Shown: in pieces, positions 1-9,511 of the stretch
Position numbering within the stretch: position 1 is the first letter of the stretch
How the letters are laid out: the number at the start of each line of letters is the position of its first letter
Assembly: GCA_034698045.1 (NCBI GenBank)
Contig: JAQGAU010000075.1
Coordinates: forward strand, 1 to 45,182
Length of the DNA stretch: 45,182 nt
DNA from: Paramacrobiotus richtersi
Lineage: Eukaryota > Tardigrada > Eutardigrada > Parachela > Macrobiotidae
Reading direction: 5' to 3'
Notes under the pieces: generated by a model
Database searches by the model: none
What the model saw: the letters and a program-made list of their open reading frames with translations, nothing else
What the model was told of the DNA's origin: nothing
Translations under genes and position numbers: made by a program

Positions 1-71
1 ACAATCAAAAGCGGATCTTAGCTTTTTTATCGCTCCGGTCTTCATCGCCAGCATCAGCGGAGAGCGATTAC
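1..71 (-). CDS. ankyrin-repeat exon, cut by window edge
   Basis: Read on the minus strand from an acceptor-like ACTAG, the frame is open to the window edge. It contains SPLMLAMKTGAIKK, which fits the start of an ankyrin repeat (TPLhlA...G....v). The two bases after the acceptor would complete a codon begun in an upstream exon, which I cannot place because the duplicated array begins immediately there. Ankyrin repeats are protein-binding scaffolds; nothing more specific can be said from 23 residues. The short length is the main limit. Confidence 0.5.
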
Positions 72-510
72 CTAGTATTTAATACTCTGATGAATCTTAT
101 AGCAGAATTCAACAGTGAAATCAGCATTTTAAATCGCCTATTATCACAGTATTTTATAGTAAATCCTTCGCTGATTTGATCGGTTAACTGGAAAAAGTAC
201 ATGTAATAACAACTGTGAACATTTCTTATACAATTGTTTATAACCAGCGAATATCGAATGCTATGCAGCTGTGGTCGGTACTTTGAGAAGTAGACAGCCA
301 TTACACTACGATTCTCATTACAAGAGCACAGTTTATTAACATGCTATTCTTTTAGCAGTGTACTCAACTCATCAAGTGAAGTATTTCCTAAAAACATCAG
401 GATTTACTGCGACTTTTCCATATAAAAGAGAACAGAAAAAGAATATTCTTGCCAAAAAAAAATGATGCAAATCGACAAACCAGAAAATGAAGGATAATGA
501 AGTCTCCTAC
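72..510. other. array spacer with class-a element
   Basis: Non-coding-looking spacer. It holds the 20-nt PLHYD element (core at 304-311). In frame this reads QPLHYDSHYKSTVY then stop, matching the class-a copy at 43811. The stretch around 400-500 matches the conserved flank found downstream of every A exon (phrases such as ggatttactgc and cttttccat). Confidence 0.5.
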
Positions 511-633
511 AGATTAGCGGCACAAGCCACTGTAAGCCAGCCATTGTTTGTCCATTCGAACGGGATTCATTCGCGCATTTGCAACACATATTAATCGGAC
601 CAGTGCTGATTCTGTCTGGCCTACAGACGCGCT
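511..633 (-). pseudogene. A-block exon copy 1 (BTB-BACK array)
   Basis: Minus-strand copy of the A block. The acceptor is preserved (TTTGTATTTCCAG then AGCGCG) and the donor resembles GTAGGA. The frame that is open in the best copies, 30430-30546 and 44047-44163, is broken here by in-frame stops soon after the start and in the middle. A lies last in the minus-strand order, after the BACK exons. Its protein domain is not recognised; the best copies contain ASQNQNWSDYE and a Cys near the end. Confidence 0.6.
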
Positions 634-1308
634 CTGGAAATACAAAAGTCTTCAAATTTCGTTCGAAGCTGCATCCGCTTAAATAACCACAGGCAAATTT
701 ATCGCAATGTTATCAATTTTTTAATCAGCATTTAAATAATTATGGCCAAACAAAGCATCCTGCGCTTATTTATTAAAACTTTAAAACCGAAAACAGCAAT
801 ATTCAGATGAAACCAGCGGCAACCACTGTACCACATTTTTAAGCGATCAGAAACCGATTACAAATTACCCCACATCGATCGAAATCAGTAAATCCTAATT
901 AACTCGTGAAAATTATTTACAGTAAAACGTACGTCTGCAACAATAGGTGACACGATCATGGTGAAATTGGTGAATGATCAGGTGAATGACTGATTGTTAT
1001 GTATAATACAGTAAATCCTTAGGAAATTAAGTCAGTCAGCTAACAAATCATGTAATTTCAGAAAAACTGCGAATTATTATGCAGATGTGTGTATTAAGAA
1101 TATCGACGAATGTGGATAATGTTGCGGGTTTATGCCACTACACTACGACTGCGATCACTTCTCGAACTGCGCCATAAACCGATCTTTCATAAAATTAACC
1201 AAATTGAATCCATCAGGCACTCCAATTTATTCGCGCATGTTTAAGTAATGCAGGTAATATGCAACTGGTACAAGAAAAATACTCTATGTAGGCTGATGCG
1301 CCTTAATT

Positions 1309-1356
1309 AATATAATTTAACCGGTACTTTGTAATATAATTTAACCGGTACTTTGT
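1309..1356. repeat. 24-bp perfect tandem duplication
   Basis: Two adjacent identical 24-bp units beginning AATATAATTTAACCGG. No other copy was noticed in the window in duplicated form. Confidence 0.9.
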
Positions 1357-1449
1357 CAAGGTAGCCGTTCAATATATGGCAAGCATCTAGTGATTCTTGT
1401 GAGCCACTGCACCACGATTCTTACGATACGTCACAGTGTTATTCTGATA

Positions 1450-1689
1450 GGAAACAGTGCTTCAGAGCCATTAATTTCTAACATTTATGGTAAGGGAAAA
1501 AAATTGGACTTATTCGGCAAGAGCCATTTTAAATCGTTCAAGACCAGCAAAATAATAAATGAAAAAAATATTAAAACAACATCTCCACAGTATATTCAAG
1601 AAATAAATTCAAACGAAAATCAAGACAATTTAATAGAAAAAAAGTCCACTATGATACGATCACACGCGAAGAGGAAATCAAATCAATAA
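1450..1689 (+). CDS. coding-like Lys/Asn-rich segment
   Basis: The plus-strand frame is open from the class-g element at 1410 to a TAA at 1687. The product is hydrophilic, rich in Lys, Asn and Ser, and includes GKGKKLDLFGKSHFKSFK. It has no counterpart at the equivalent position of other array copies, so it may be an inserted exon of another gene. AT-rich DNA also gives Lys/Asn-rich open frames by chance. No family recognised. Confidence 0.25.
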   Translation, partial: GNSASEPLISNIYGKGKKLDLFGKSHFKSFKTSKIINEKNIKTTSPQYIQEINSNENQDNLIEKKSTMIRSHAKRKSNQ

Positions 1690-1948
1690 AGGCAGTACAC
1701 GACGCACTGTAAAATTGTAAATAAACCAGTGAGAATAACTTTTCACACAGCTGGAAAGACACAAGAAATAACTGCACTGAAGCATGTCCGCATCACGCAA
1801 AACAATGGCGACCGGACAAAATAGTGAATATATTTAAAAAATTCGAAAACTTCGTTATAGTGTAATATTATGCTTTTGTGCGGAGAGCGTGGCCCATCTC
1901 TACACATGGAAGATCTCTACACAGTTATTGAATGAATTGAATTTCTAC

Positions 1949-2176
1949 CAACTTACAAATAACTGAGGACGTTGCGCAGTCCCGGTAAGGTCACCGCTGA
2001 GCCAAAGTCAACGAGGATGGGATTATGCTTGTACAGGCTGCAGCCGCGCTGATAACAGTAATCCGTCCACACATTGCTGTGCGCCGATAACAACGGCAAA
2101 TGCATGGGCACGAAACCGACCGCACATTTTGGCTCCACAGTTAACAGCAATTTCTGGTGCCATAATTACTGTAGCC
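1949..2176 (-). pseudogene. B block (BTB domain) copy 1
   Basis: Decayed BTB/POZ exon. The recognisable frame carries AHSNVWTDYCYQRGCS and ILVDFGSAVTLPGLRNV. In better copies this follows DVELKCAEGF, which corresponds to the BTB core (strand DVxL, 'HLPLLSAHSDVW' as the usual 'HraVLaa.S.yF', then the 'llnYLYvG' helix). BTB domains mediate dimerisation and cullin-3 binding in Kelch-type adaptors (family knowledge). Here the N-terminal third is in a different frame and the acceptor side is lost, so this is a broken copy. Confidence 0.7.
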
Positions 2177-2199
2177 GCCGGTTCCATTTTACAGGTTCC

Positions 2200-2254
2200 A
2201 TTCCTGTACATCATGCAGGCGCCGTTTTGATCACCTTCAACAGCCTTATAAATC
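2200..2254 (-). pseudogene. C block copy 1, 5' stub
   Basis: Only the first part of the C block remains, reading IYKAVEGDQ in one frame and MRLLKVI-like in the ancestral frame. It abuts B copy 1 almost directly, whereas other copies have about 300 bp between C and B. This is a deletion junction. Confidence 0.6.
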
Positions 2255-2560
2255 CTACAAAATTTAAAATCAATGACTTGTGTGGTTCCATACACAATAC
2301 GATGTACCGAATTGGAATATCCAGCTTAGAAAAAATATGCGAGTATACAGCATGGTATGCGTTCGTTTATGAACTTTGACTTTTTCCAAACCGCCATATA
2401 GTGCATTGTATAGCGCTAACTGTAAGGAAGATGCGCATGCTGTTATTAATGGAAAAAACTGTCAGAAGGATATCCATTAGTTCGAGCAAAAACCAAATCG
2501 CGGTCACAGTCAAAGGATGAATGTGACTGGTACTTGAGTTTTTCGTATCTACAAATGGTA
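2255..2560. other. spacer at left edge of inverted segment
   Basis: Array-like sequence without a block I can frame. It includes a stretch resembling the flank of class-d elements. The inverted segment begins somewhere after this. Confidence 0.4.
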
Positions 2561-2865
2561 ACAATTAAATATAATGTCATGCTGTGACTTTAGAAAAAAG
2601 GTATGTCGACGAAGGAATTAGATGTTGGTATTAACAGTAACAGCACGTATGCTTTCGAGAGTTCCCGAACAATTCAGCCACTTCACTACGATAATCATGC
2701 TGTCTAGTCTATGCGCATTTAACATTCGTTGCAGTCATTTTGATTTACGCGTATAAGCCAGTTTCCTACTCGAAACTGCAGATTCCCGATTCGGTATATA
2801 ATTGTGTGTACAAACCGTGTTAGAAGGATACTGCTGCTTCGATGAATTTAAGGCTCAGGGCCTCA

Positions 2866-2955
2866 GGCTCCAAGAAATTCCCCGGATAAATCGGGAATTC
2901 GAGGATCCCTTTTTAATACTGCAGCGGAAAATGTGCCACGAGAATAAGAAACACT
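2866..2955 (+). pseudogene. C block copy 2 (inverted), 3' part
   Basis: Plus-strand copy of the C block end, reading QEIPRINREFEDPF and then QRKMCHENK without a stop. The first half (2831-2865) has decayed past recognition. It gives the clearest view of the C-block ending, because most minus-strand copies have indels in this CCGG-rich stretch. Confidence 0.65.
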
Positions 2956-3320
2956 TTCTTATGTAGAGATCACCATGTTCGTACCTGTTTTCAGCTGGCA
3001 ATTAGCTTCGGTCAGATTTTTAAAAAACTCACTGAATAATCATAAGTATATTTCGTAGGAACACGTGAGCGTCGATTTTAACGTCTAATTGTCTGAAACT
3101 CAGGTTTGAAATCAAGAAATCGTTTGGAATTTGTGAGCAATCACGGCAAAAGCAGAAAAATGCTGTTTTCGCGTTTTGGCGGTAAAGGTTATCGAGGTCA
3201 TAAGGGATGTGATCCGTAAAACTAACTAAATTAATTCAAAACAATCATCTGCTTAACCACGTATGATAAATAACTGATAACAAAATCATCTCTGCGAACC
3301 ATAATCTGAAGTTTTTATAG

Positions 3321-3723
3321 AATCCCGTCGCTATTTTTGGGTTCTTGGCACCGGAAACTAATGTTAGATGTGGGGTTAAAGTGTGCCGAGGGTTACGCGT
3401 GCCCGTGCATCATCTGCCGTTGTTGTCGGCGCACAGCGATGTCTTGACGGATTTCGGTTATCAGCGCGGCTGCAGTGTACTGTACGCGATCGATGAAATG
3501 GCACGAAAATTTGCCCTACCGCATACATCACCCCAGCGGGACTGGCAGTGTAATGAGTGCGTATAGGCAGAGTAGGAATATTCGACGCGCATGTTACCGA
3601 ATACACTACTCTGCGTGCCATTTCAGCGATCGCGTACAGTACAAGCAGAATCCCATCCTCATTGACTTTGGCTCAGCGGTGACCTTACGGGGATTGCGCA
3701 ATGTCATCAATTATTTGTGCGTT
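3321..3723 (+). pseudogene. B block (BTB) copy 2, interrupted by a MITE
   Basis: Inverted BTB exon copy. Its 5' part begins after a TATAG acceptor and reads through the LSAHSDVLTDFGYQRG region. It is then split by a 158-bp foldback insertion and resumes with YKQNPILIDFGSAVTLRG. Outside the insertion the two halves together match the other BTB copies. There is also a frame change near 3380-3400 ahead of the BTB core. It cannot encode a BTB domain as it stands. Confidence 0.75.
3477..3642. mobile_element. 158-bp MITE with GTAC target duplication
   Basis: The element spans 3481-3638 and is flanked by GTAC on both sides (3477-3480, 3639-3642). The uninserted BTB copies have a single GTAC at this point. 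The terminal inverted repeats are 25 bp and start TGTACGCGATCG, with 24 of 25 positions matching. A second, inner inverted repeat (GCAGAGTAG at 3567 against CTACTCTGC near 3606-3614) makes the middle fold too. It has no coding capacity, so it is a non-autonomous element. Family not assigned. Confidence 0.85.
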
Positions 3724-4597
3724 AAATCAAGGCGAGTCTGTTGTTTTTTAGTCGACTAATCACTTCGATACAAAAAATAAGGAAGCATTTGTTTTTCAGT
3801 ATAACAACGAACATAACGCAAATTCATATTCAGTAACTGCATATTTTGATCAAAGATTTATCGGTTTATCAACTTACTAACAATAAGATTAACTGTGCCA
3901 ATAATACCAAAGTTTACAGTAATAAGCAGGCAGTAATTACTAATTACAGAGTCTGTAGCCGGAAATGTACAGCACACTACTTTCTAATCCGTCGAAGAAT
4001 TTAGCGGGTGCTTTTACATAGTGACAATCCCTTTAGCATACGTAATAACTGCAGTCAGCAGGCTGATCTAAAAAACGAAGTTTTGCACTTTCTCGCTGCA
4101 GTACGAAATCATTTTTAAACATCTAGCAACTTCCTTAGTTGTCCTCAATTCGTGACCAACAGACGTATGATCAGGATCATCCATTTCGAACGACATATCT
4201 TTACATCTTGAGCCTCTATGCTACGGTTGATCATACCCCACTATTTTGCATTTCTGTCAGTTACATCACGGCTTCTTCCTCAGGGCATAGATTGCGTTGG
4301 TCACCGGCAAAACGAAACATTTTCTTTGAGAATATTGTTGCAAGTTGTACTTTAAGTTTAGACGTCACAGTCTCGGTATCGACGCTAAAGTAGAATTTTT
4401 TCATTCGTCTTACTTCAGTATACTGATTTGATATTCGTGTTGCTTCGACGATTAAAAGTTGGGGCATCGATATCTTAGATTCTTAGAGTTGGTTATTATT
4501 ATTAATAATAGATTTCTTATTGTACAGTTTCATTATGCATAAATGTATAAATAAACTGACTGGAAAAAGTAATATTAGCTGTTTGCCTCTGCACTAG

Positions 4598-5049
4598 GGA
4601 AGCATTTTGCACCCTTCTGAAACAGGAATCTGTTGTTTCGAAAGATCTCGAAAAGTGCCCCAATCTACAGGTACTATATCTGCGAGGTAACCAAATTCTG
4701 GAAGTGACCGGGTTTTCACGCAAGAACGTTAAACTGGAATATGTCAATCAGAAGTAAGCCATTCTCGCGGCTCTCCCAATTCGTACAGGTACGAAAACAA
4801 TATCGTGAAACAGTTCCAGTATTTCTTTTTGCAGAAATAACCTAATCACCTTCTTAGACAAAGCTCTTGGCGTATCGGTGTTACCCAAACTGGAGAAGCT
4901 CGTTGTGCTCGGTAGGCTATGCAGTAGTAACTGAGTGCATACGTGAAGTCTCAGTCCAATGCGAGAATGTATTTTATTTATTTATTTCATTATTAGGACA
5001 ATCAAAGAAAGTAAAAACACACGAACTCAACAGAAGATGGCTCCCGTAA
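4598..5049 (+). CDS. leucine-rich-repeat protein, last three exons
   Basis: Three exons join cleanly: 4598-4753, 4835-4911 and 4997-5049. The introns (81 and 85 bp) run GTAAGC...TTTTTGCAG and GTAGGC...CATTATTAG, and their phases match. The product ends at TAA 5047-5049. It contains LEKCPNLQVLYLRGNQI, a textbook LRR (LxxLxLxxNxI), then NNLITFLDKALG and LPKLEKLVVLG as a second repeat. A basic tail ends RRWLP. About 95 residues are visible. The first exon opens on a phase carried from an upstream exon behind TCTGCACTAG. The preceding DNA is array sequence, so the 5' half is distant or was lost. No stop or frameshift is seen, in contrast to the array. The specific LRR family is not recognised. 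Confidence 0.75.
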
Positions 5050-5403
5050 TGGGGGAAGTCCTGTCCAAGTTTATATAGGAGTCCACGTTATATCATATGT
5101 TCACTCGGACCTACTGGGTTAAGACATAAAATCCACAGAACTCTGGCTCTTTTCCATTATTGTACTGGAACACTGCTATGTCCACGAATTGACGCTCCTT
5201 GCCAAGGCTGAGCTAAACCGAAAACAATCCGGTCAGGCGAGCTATGGTAGAATAATGGCGCTTTGCGGCTTTCTTCAGCAGGCGCCAAAACGTTTACAAT
5301 TGCGATTTCTGCATCTTCATGCGAAGAAACCTTCTAACGCCACAGCTGCACGAAAAGACGCACAACATCAATAGCTTTGAAGAGTTGCCGTGCAACTCAC
5401 CTT

Positions 5404-5811
5404 TTAAGAGCGGCCGTTTACTTTTTGATAAAAGTCATACGCTTCAAAACTCGATTCTCCAACAAACTGCTAATGAAAATGTAACGCACCTTGATACGGT
5501 AGAAAACCCCGTCTTTTTCCTCGCTGCCTCTGGTCCATTGAATCCAGTTGAAATATTCCTGGTTACCGCATTCAGCTTCCACGCTATCTCTCACCTGAGT
5601 ATATGCTTATTAGTTAAGGAACATTAATTAGCTTCTGTGGTAAGAAAATAGGCTTGACAACAAGCAAACGCCTAGGGCCCTAGGCGGCTGTAACTGTACA
5701 CAAAACGACCTAAAAATGATAAAGTCTTACCTTCCCCACGATCTCATGGATGAGCAACGCTTCCTTCTTCTTTTCACCGGACATGGCGTCGAAATTATGG
5801 ATCATTGACAT
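5404..5811 (-). CDS. stefin/cystatin-like small protein (tentative)
   Basis: Minus-strand exons: 5731-5811 starts ATG and ends at donor GTAAGA; 5490-5594 follows acceptor ATACTCAG. Together they give 62 residues, including LIHEIVGKVRDSVEAECG and DGVFYRIK. These match the stefin pattern (helix with V.d.vE, then the 'tNYFIKV' strand), but the usual QVVAG inhibitory loop is replaced by SEEKD. Removing a 23-nt GT...AG stretch (5467-5489) continues in frame with FVGESSFEAYDFYQK and stops at 5404-5406, giving 82 residues. Read straight through, the frame instead runs RYIFISSLLE and stops soon after. Family length is about 98 residues. The first two exons are convincing; the family call and the mini-intron are inference. 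Confidence 0.5.
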
Positions 5812-6568
5812 TTCGCTACAGTAGTATTAAGGAAGCAACCAGTTCCAAGTACGTATCTAATGGCACACGAACAAATCCGCTGCAAATATTACAAAAATAC
5901 TAGTAGGTTCAGTGGATAACCCGAATCGTTGTTAGAGTTACAGTATATATACAAGTTCACTGAAATGTCTTTAAAAGATGCAGATAGTTGATAGTATTAT
6001 TTTGTAAAAACAAATCTGTATGGCAAGAACCACAACATCTGCTGCATCCACGACGAAGCCTAATCGAAAATAAATTCTGGCTGATGAGGTGCTGATTAGA
6101 TTCAGTCGAACTGCCGTAGTGCCAGCCTGAGCTCCGAACCGATTAAAACCGCTCATACGTTTGAGTCGGCCGACTCGACTGACAACCCCAGGTCTTCCCG
6201 GCGCATCTTCCTAATTTATGCGGTTATAAAAATTATTCCAGAATCCGGATTAAAGATATGACGAATCTTCCAAGTTCCAGACAATTTTCGTACACAGTAA
6301 ATTCTGTAAATAGAACAGTAGAACGACCGGTTCAGGGTCGCGGGTTTACCGTTGTTCTAACCGACCGACCGTGCTTGACGTGCGCGGAAATGATTGGTGG
6401 GCTGAGCCACGTGACAGTGATGGAAAGAAGTGGGACGGGATTGCAGTTCCAAACATGTGGCGGGTGTCGCAGCACACTCTATCTTTTCTACATTAATTAC
6501 ACGGGCGGGAAGAAACTCGATACGAAAACTGAATATTTTGTGGATAAACGTCTGATAATAAAGTTGTC
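5812..6568. other. upstream region between divergent island genes
   Basis: No array blocks and no PLHYD element. A plus-strand ORF (6258-6575) is open for 105 codons with several Cys (CLTC, CGGC), but resembles no family I know. The GC-richer stretch 6330-6480 contains CCACGTGAC near 6408, an E-box-like site. It could be the promoter/5' region of the gene starting at 6817. TATATATAC at about 5945 is the only TATA-like string near the stefin-like gene. Confidence 0.35.
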
Positions 6569-6706
6569 TTTGTGAGCTTATGAACCGAAGCCGCTCGCTA
6601 GCAATTAAGAGAACAATGACATTGTTTACCTATATAGATATAGAAACAATGGACTATTGTTCTCTTAATTACTAGCGAGTGGCTTCGCATGAACATAACT
6701 CACAAG
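6569..6706. repeat. long foldback (MITE- or hairpin-like)
   Basis: Two arms of more than 40 bp are nearly complementary. The left arm includes GCTCGCTAGCAATTAAGAG and the right arm CTCTTAATTACTAGCGAG, around a short TATATAGATATA centre. The match continues outward, more weakly, to TTGTGAG and CTCACAA. It has no coding content. It could be a MITE or a transcribed hairpin. It lies about 110 bp upstream of the ATG at 6817. Confidence 0.85.
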
Positions 6707-6816
6707 TGACCACTTAATTTTTGTGCTCCAGATCGGCAGGTTTTTACGTTTGTTAAACAACGTAATTTTTTGGGGGTTGTTTTTCCGAAGTTTATATTGG
6801 ATGTACTGATCGGAAA

Positions 6817-7356
6817 ATGTCTGGTGGAACTAGAGCAAATGCTGCAAGGAAGTCCAAACCGGAAAAAAAGATCGCGGACGGCAGCTGTGATAGCGGTAGT
6901 GACGTTTGGAAAAACGGATTGGCGGATGAAGCAGCACAACACAGTTCAGTAGGTTTACCGCAGCCCGTGTTTATTCTTAATTCTAACTATATTTTTCGAT
7001 CATGTCATATGCGGTAATAGGGGAACTCAATTCTAGCTCTATACGTTAAAGAAAAATGCTCTATATCGAAAAGTACGTAACCAATCGAGGTACTTTACAC
7101 TATAGAAATTTTTCTTTTTAACTTATAAAGCCCCGCCTTCTATAGAAGAACTGAGTACCCCTAATGAATAACTTCTTATGCTGTATCTTATTTAAAAGAC
7201 GTGTATGTCTTTAATCCACAATATATAATTATTATCAATCCTTGGTAGAGTTCTGATGTGGCTGGTAAATCAAAAAAGCAGAAAGTGTGTGCAGCACGGA
7301 TATCAGATCATTGTACTGTACCCCCTTCCTCTTTCAACCGACTGAGACAGACTTAA
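6817..7356 (+). CDS. two-exon small Lys/Ser-rich protein
   Basis: Exon 1 (6817-6948) starts AAAATGTC and encodes 44 residues, MSGGTRANAARKSKPEKK then an Asp/Ser-rich stretch, up to donor GTAGGT. A candidate exon 2 (7249-7356) follows acceptor TTGGTAG in the same phase, reads SSDVAGKSKKQKVCAA and ends TAA. The joined product is about 79 residues and has basic clusters that could act as nuclear-localisation signals. The last 50 bp of exon 2 match array sequence (compare near 35.6 and 38.4 kb). The array boundary may therefore have cut the gene and supplied its end. Family unknown. Exon 1 is more secure than exon 2. Confidence 0.45.
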
Positions 7357-8267
7357 CCGAAGCTCATATGCCGCATATTACGAGAAAAACTATTAAACTC
7401 TACTTTCAGTAAATTAAACTAAACAATCTCTGCTTCTACCGATTTCATAACAGATAACGGTTTTCCAGGATCATCTTTCTAACGTTGTGGCTTTTAATTC
7501 GATTGGTCAAAATAAATAAATTCTAAAACTATTTGACATAAATTAAACTAAAACAATATTATAATTATTAGTAAAACTCTGTCAATAAAAATGATAAAGA
7601 ATTATTCAACCATCTAAAACGTGCATGCTTAATCATCGAGGCAACAAAGATAAAATATCTAATTAGTACACGGAAGTGCATGGGACGAATGAAAGCCGTA
7701 TCCAGTTTAGCACCAATACCGAGACCATAACGTGTTTTACTGCGTGCTTTGAATACAAATTTAACACTTGTAAGAAAAACTGCTTTATTCGCCCGTAACC
7801 AACGTTTATGCCCCTAAAAAACCAATACTGCAATTACACACGAAACGAAATAGTACGTGGTGGATCGTAGTACAGAGGCTCGATCCAGTGCTCACGACTC
7901 CGATTCAATGAACTTGATCTTACGTCTGCTAACGTTGGTCACGCAGTACATAAACATTTCGTTCGGTTCGTAATGCTCTCGTTACAGAAGTAAGCAAGTG
8001 CTAGACTTTCTTTTTGTGGACTAATTATTCTTGGGAATTTTACTTGGTTATTACCATAAAATCCGCTTCGACGGATTAGAAGTTATTGTACTGCAAACTT
8101 ACGATATAAAACTACTTTTCTGTAAATATAACACGAACACGTAAATATATGCATGTCACAAAATACATGCCATGCAAAAAGTGTAGTTTCTTTTAACGTT
8201 GACTGGAATTTGTGTGGTTTGCGCTGTTGTAATAAATGATAACTGTTTCGTATTTTCCCCATGAAAG
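7357..8267. other. array spacer with class-c element
   Basis: The array resumes. The stretch 7390-7560 matches near 20.55-20.7 and 38.4-38.6 kb. The class-c PLHYD element (core 7865-7872, minus) reads SREHWIEPLYYD in the minus frame. Confidence 0.5.
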
Positions 8268-8385
8268 CTGTGCGCCGGACAACCGCGGCAAATGCATGGG
8301 CACGGCACTCTCCGCAGCCTTTTAGCTCCACATCGATATATCTAACAGAAAGTCCCGGTGCCATAAACCCAAAAACAGCGACTGG
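8268..8385 (-). pseudogene. B block (BTB) copy 3, 5' part only
   Basis: Contains the start of the BTB block, MAPGLSVRYIDVELKGCG, where other copies have MAPEMRLLDVELKCAEG. It breaks off at the AHS position; the rest is replaced by unrelated array spacer. It also carries a frame change after the DVEL strand. Confidence 0.65.
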
Positions 8386-8647
8386 AATCTATACAAGAGT
8401 GAGTTTTTGTTTCAGGGAAATGTTTTTAATTTGTCAGTTATTTATATTAATTACATGGGCGAGCAGATGATTGGTTTGTTTAATTGGTGATTAATTGATG
8501 ATTGGTTTGATTAATTTATTTAACTTCACGGATCATCTCGACCGCGGTAACCTTTATTGTCAAAAAAGGAAAAAGTCAGACTTTTCTGCATCGCAGCTTG
8601 ATTGCTCATTAATTCCTGACTTTCTCTGGATTTAAAAAATCTAGAAA
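8386..8647. other. B-C spacer
   Basis: Spacer seen between B and C in other copies, with the recurring phrase aacctttactg (here aacctttattg). No element or ORF of note. Confidence 0.4.
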
Positions 8648-8819
8648 AAAGTGTGTCTGATTCTCGTGGCACATTTTCCGCGGCAGTCTTAAGAAGGGAT
8701 CCTCGAATTCCCGATTAATCCGGGGAATTTCTTGCTGTATTTTACTGTACATCGGGCATGCGCCGCTTTGGCTTTTAGCCGCTTCGATAGCCTAAAGCCT
8801 TCGACAGCCGCATAAGTCC
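8648..8819 (-). pseudogene. C block copy 3
   Basis: Begins after a GTAG acceptor. It retains AKAAHARCTVK and the REFEDP region in shifted frames. The ancestral start, MRLLKVIEAAKAAHARC, is interrupted by an insertion near 8780-8800. A short Lys/Arg-rich helix-like block with no recognised domain; it lies upstream of the BTB block in minus-strand order. Confidence 0.65.
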
Positions 8820-9326
8820 CTACAAAATTCAATAAACCAACCGTATCCATCGGTTTGTAAACACACTTATGTACCAAATCGGGAACCTGCAGTTTCGAGT
8901 TACGAGTAAGAAACTGGCATAAATGCTCCGCAGTATGCATACACAACACGCGTAAATTAAAAATGACTGCAACGAATGTTTAATGTGCATAGATTGGATA
9001 GCTTGATTATCGTAGTGAAGTGGCTGAACTGAGTGCGAGTCGAAAAACTCCATGCTAGTACTGTTAATATCATCAGCATGAAAGTAGTATTATATCAGCA
9101 TCTAATTCGTTCGTCGACATACTTTTTTCTAAAGTCACAGCAAGACGTCATACTAATATGTCCAACATTTGTAGAAAGAAAAAACCTATGAGTAACAGTC
9201 ACAATCATTCGCCACCATGCGGCCGCTGACTGCGACGGTTAGACAGCTATGTCATACTGTAGTTACTGTTGTTCTTTTATTGATAAATGCAGGCTGTCTG
9301 GCTGGTGTTGCAGTATTCTTACGTAC
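8820..9326. other. array spacer with class-d element
   Basis: The class-d element (core 9010-9017, minus) reads QPLHYDNQAIQS. It is followed by a hydrophobic minus-strand frame (SFLIYACCVCILR) open for over 60 codons, the best preserved class-d context. A plus-strand ORF with a strong start context (GCCACCATG, 9211-9219) and a hydrophobic N-terminus (TVVTVVLLLINAG) runs 9217-9423 across D copy 1. It is not open in the homologous sequence at 33.7 kb. Confidence 0.45.
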
Positions 9327-9511
9327 AGGTGGCCGCCAGTGCTTTGCGGTACTTGGCTCTGACCGCCAGTTTGCTGATCGTGGGGAATTCCCGTCGATCT
9401 GGTCCCCTGTTGAACCACAGTGAGGTCATGCGACGCTGCAGGGAAATTTACCGGCATCGGCGCGTCGCCCTCTGGAACGATCACCGGCTGATCCGTTTCA
9501 AAACTGACCTC
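9327..9511 (-). pseudogene. D block copy 1
   Basis: Minus-strand D block with good borders: acceptor TTATCCAG then GAGGTCAG, donor GTACGTAAG. It reads EVSFETDQPVIVPEGDAP, then shifts frame. The ancestral second half, with LAVRAKYRKALAA, lies in another frame. D is the second block in minus-strand order. I recognise no domain; the first half is acidic, the second basic. Confidence 0.65.

Larger units (their letters stand above)
634..1948. other. array spacer with class-b and class-g elements
   Basis: Holds PLHYD elements with cores at 1141-1148 (class b, plus) and 1410-1417 (class g, plus, CACCACGA variant). It also holds a 24-bp tandem duplication and a coding-like plus-strand ORF, both listed separately. 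A fragment near 1720 matches the sequence beside the BACK exon copy at 13.1 kb, but the BACK exon itself is missing here. Confidence 0.5.
2560..4470 (+). other. inverted array segment
   Basis: Within this stretch every marker has the opposite orientation to the rest of the array. The class-d element (core 2684-2691), the C block (2866-2955), the B block (3321-3723) and the class-c element (4219-4226) run on the plus strand in the order d-C-B-c. Elsewhere the same four run on the minus strand. The sequence at 4260-4460 is the reverse complement of the flank seen near 20.8 kb. The exact endpoints are estimates. Confidence 0.7.

Noticed and set aside
1949..2176. Protein kinase reading of the B block (MAPE and DFGSA strings)
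   Set aside because: In kinases DFG precedes APE; here the order is reversed and no other kinase motif is present. The BTB fold explains both strings together with HLPLLSAHS and NYLYVG.
9217..9423. Secreted/membrane protein starting at a strong GCCACCATG context
   Set aside because: The frame runs antisense through D copy 1 and the homologous sequence at 33.7 kb is not open. Likely chance.
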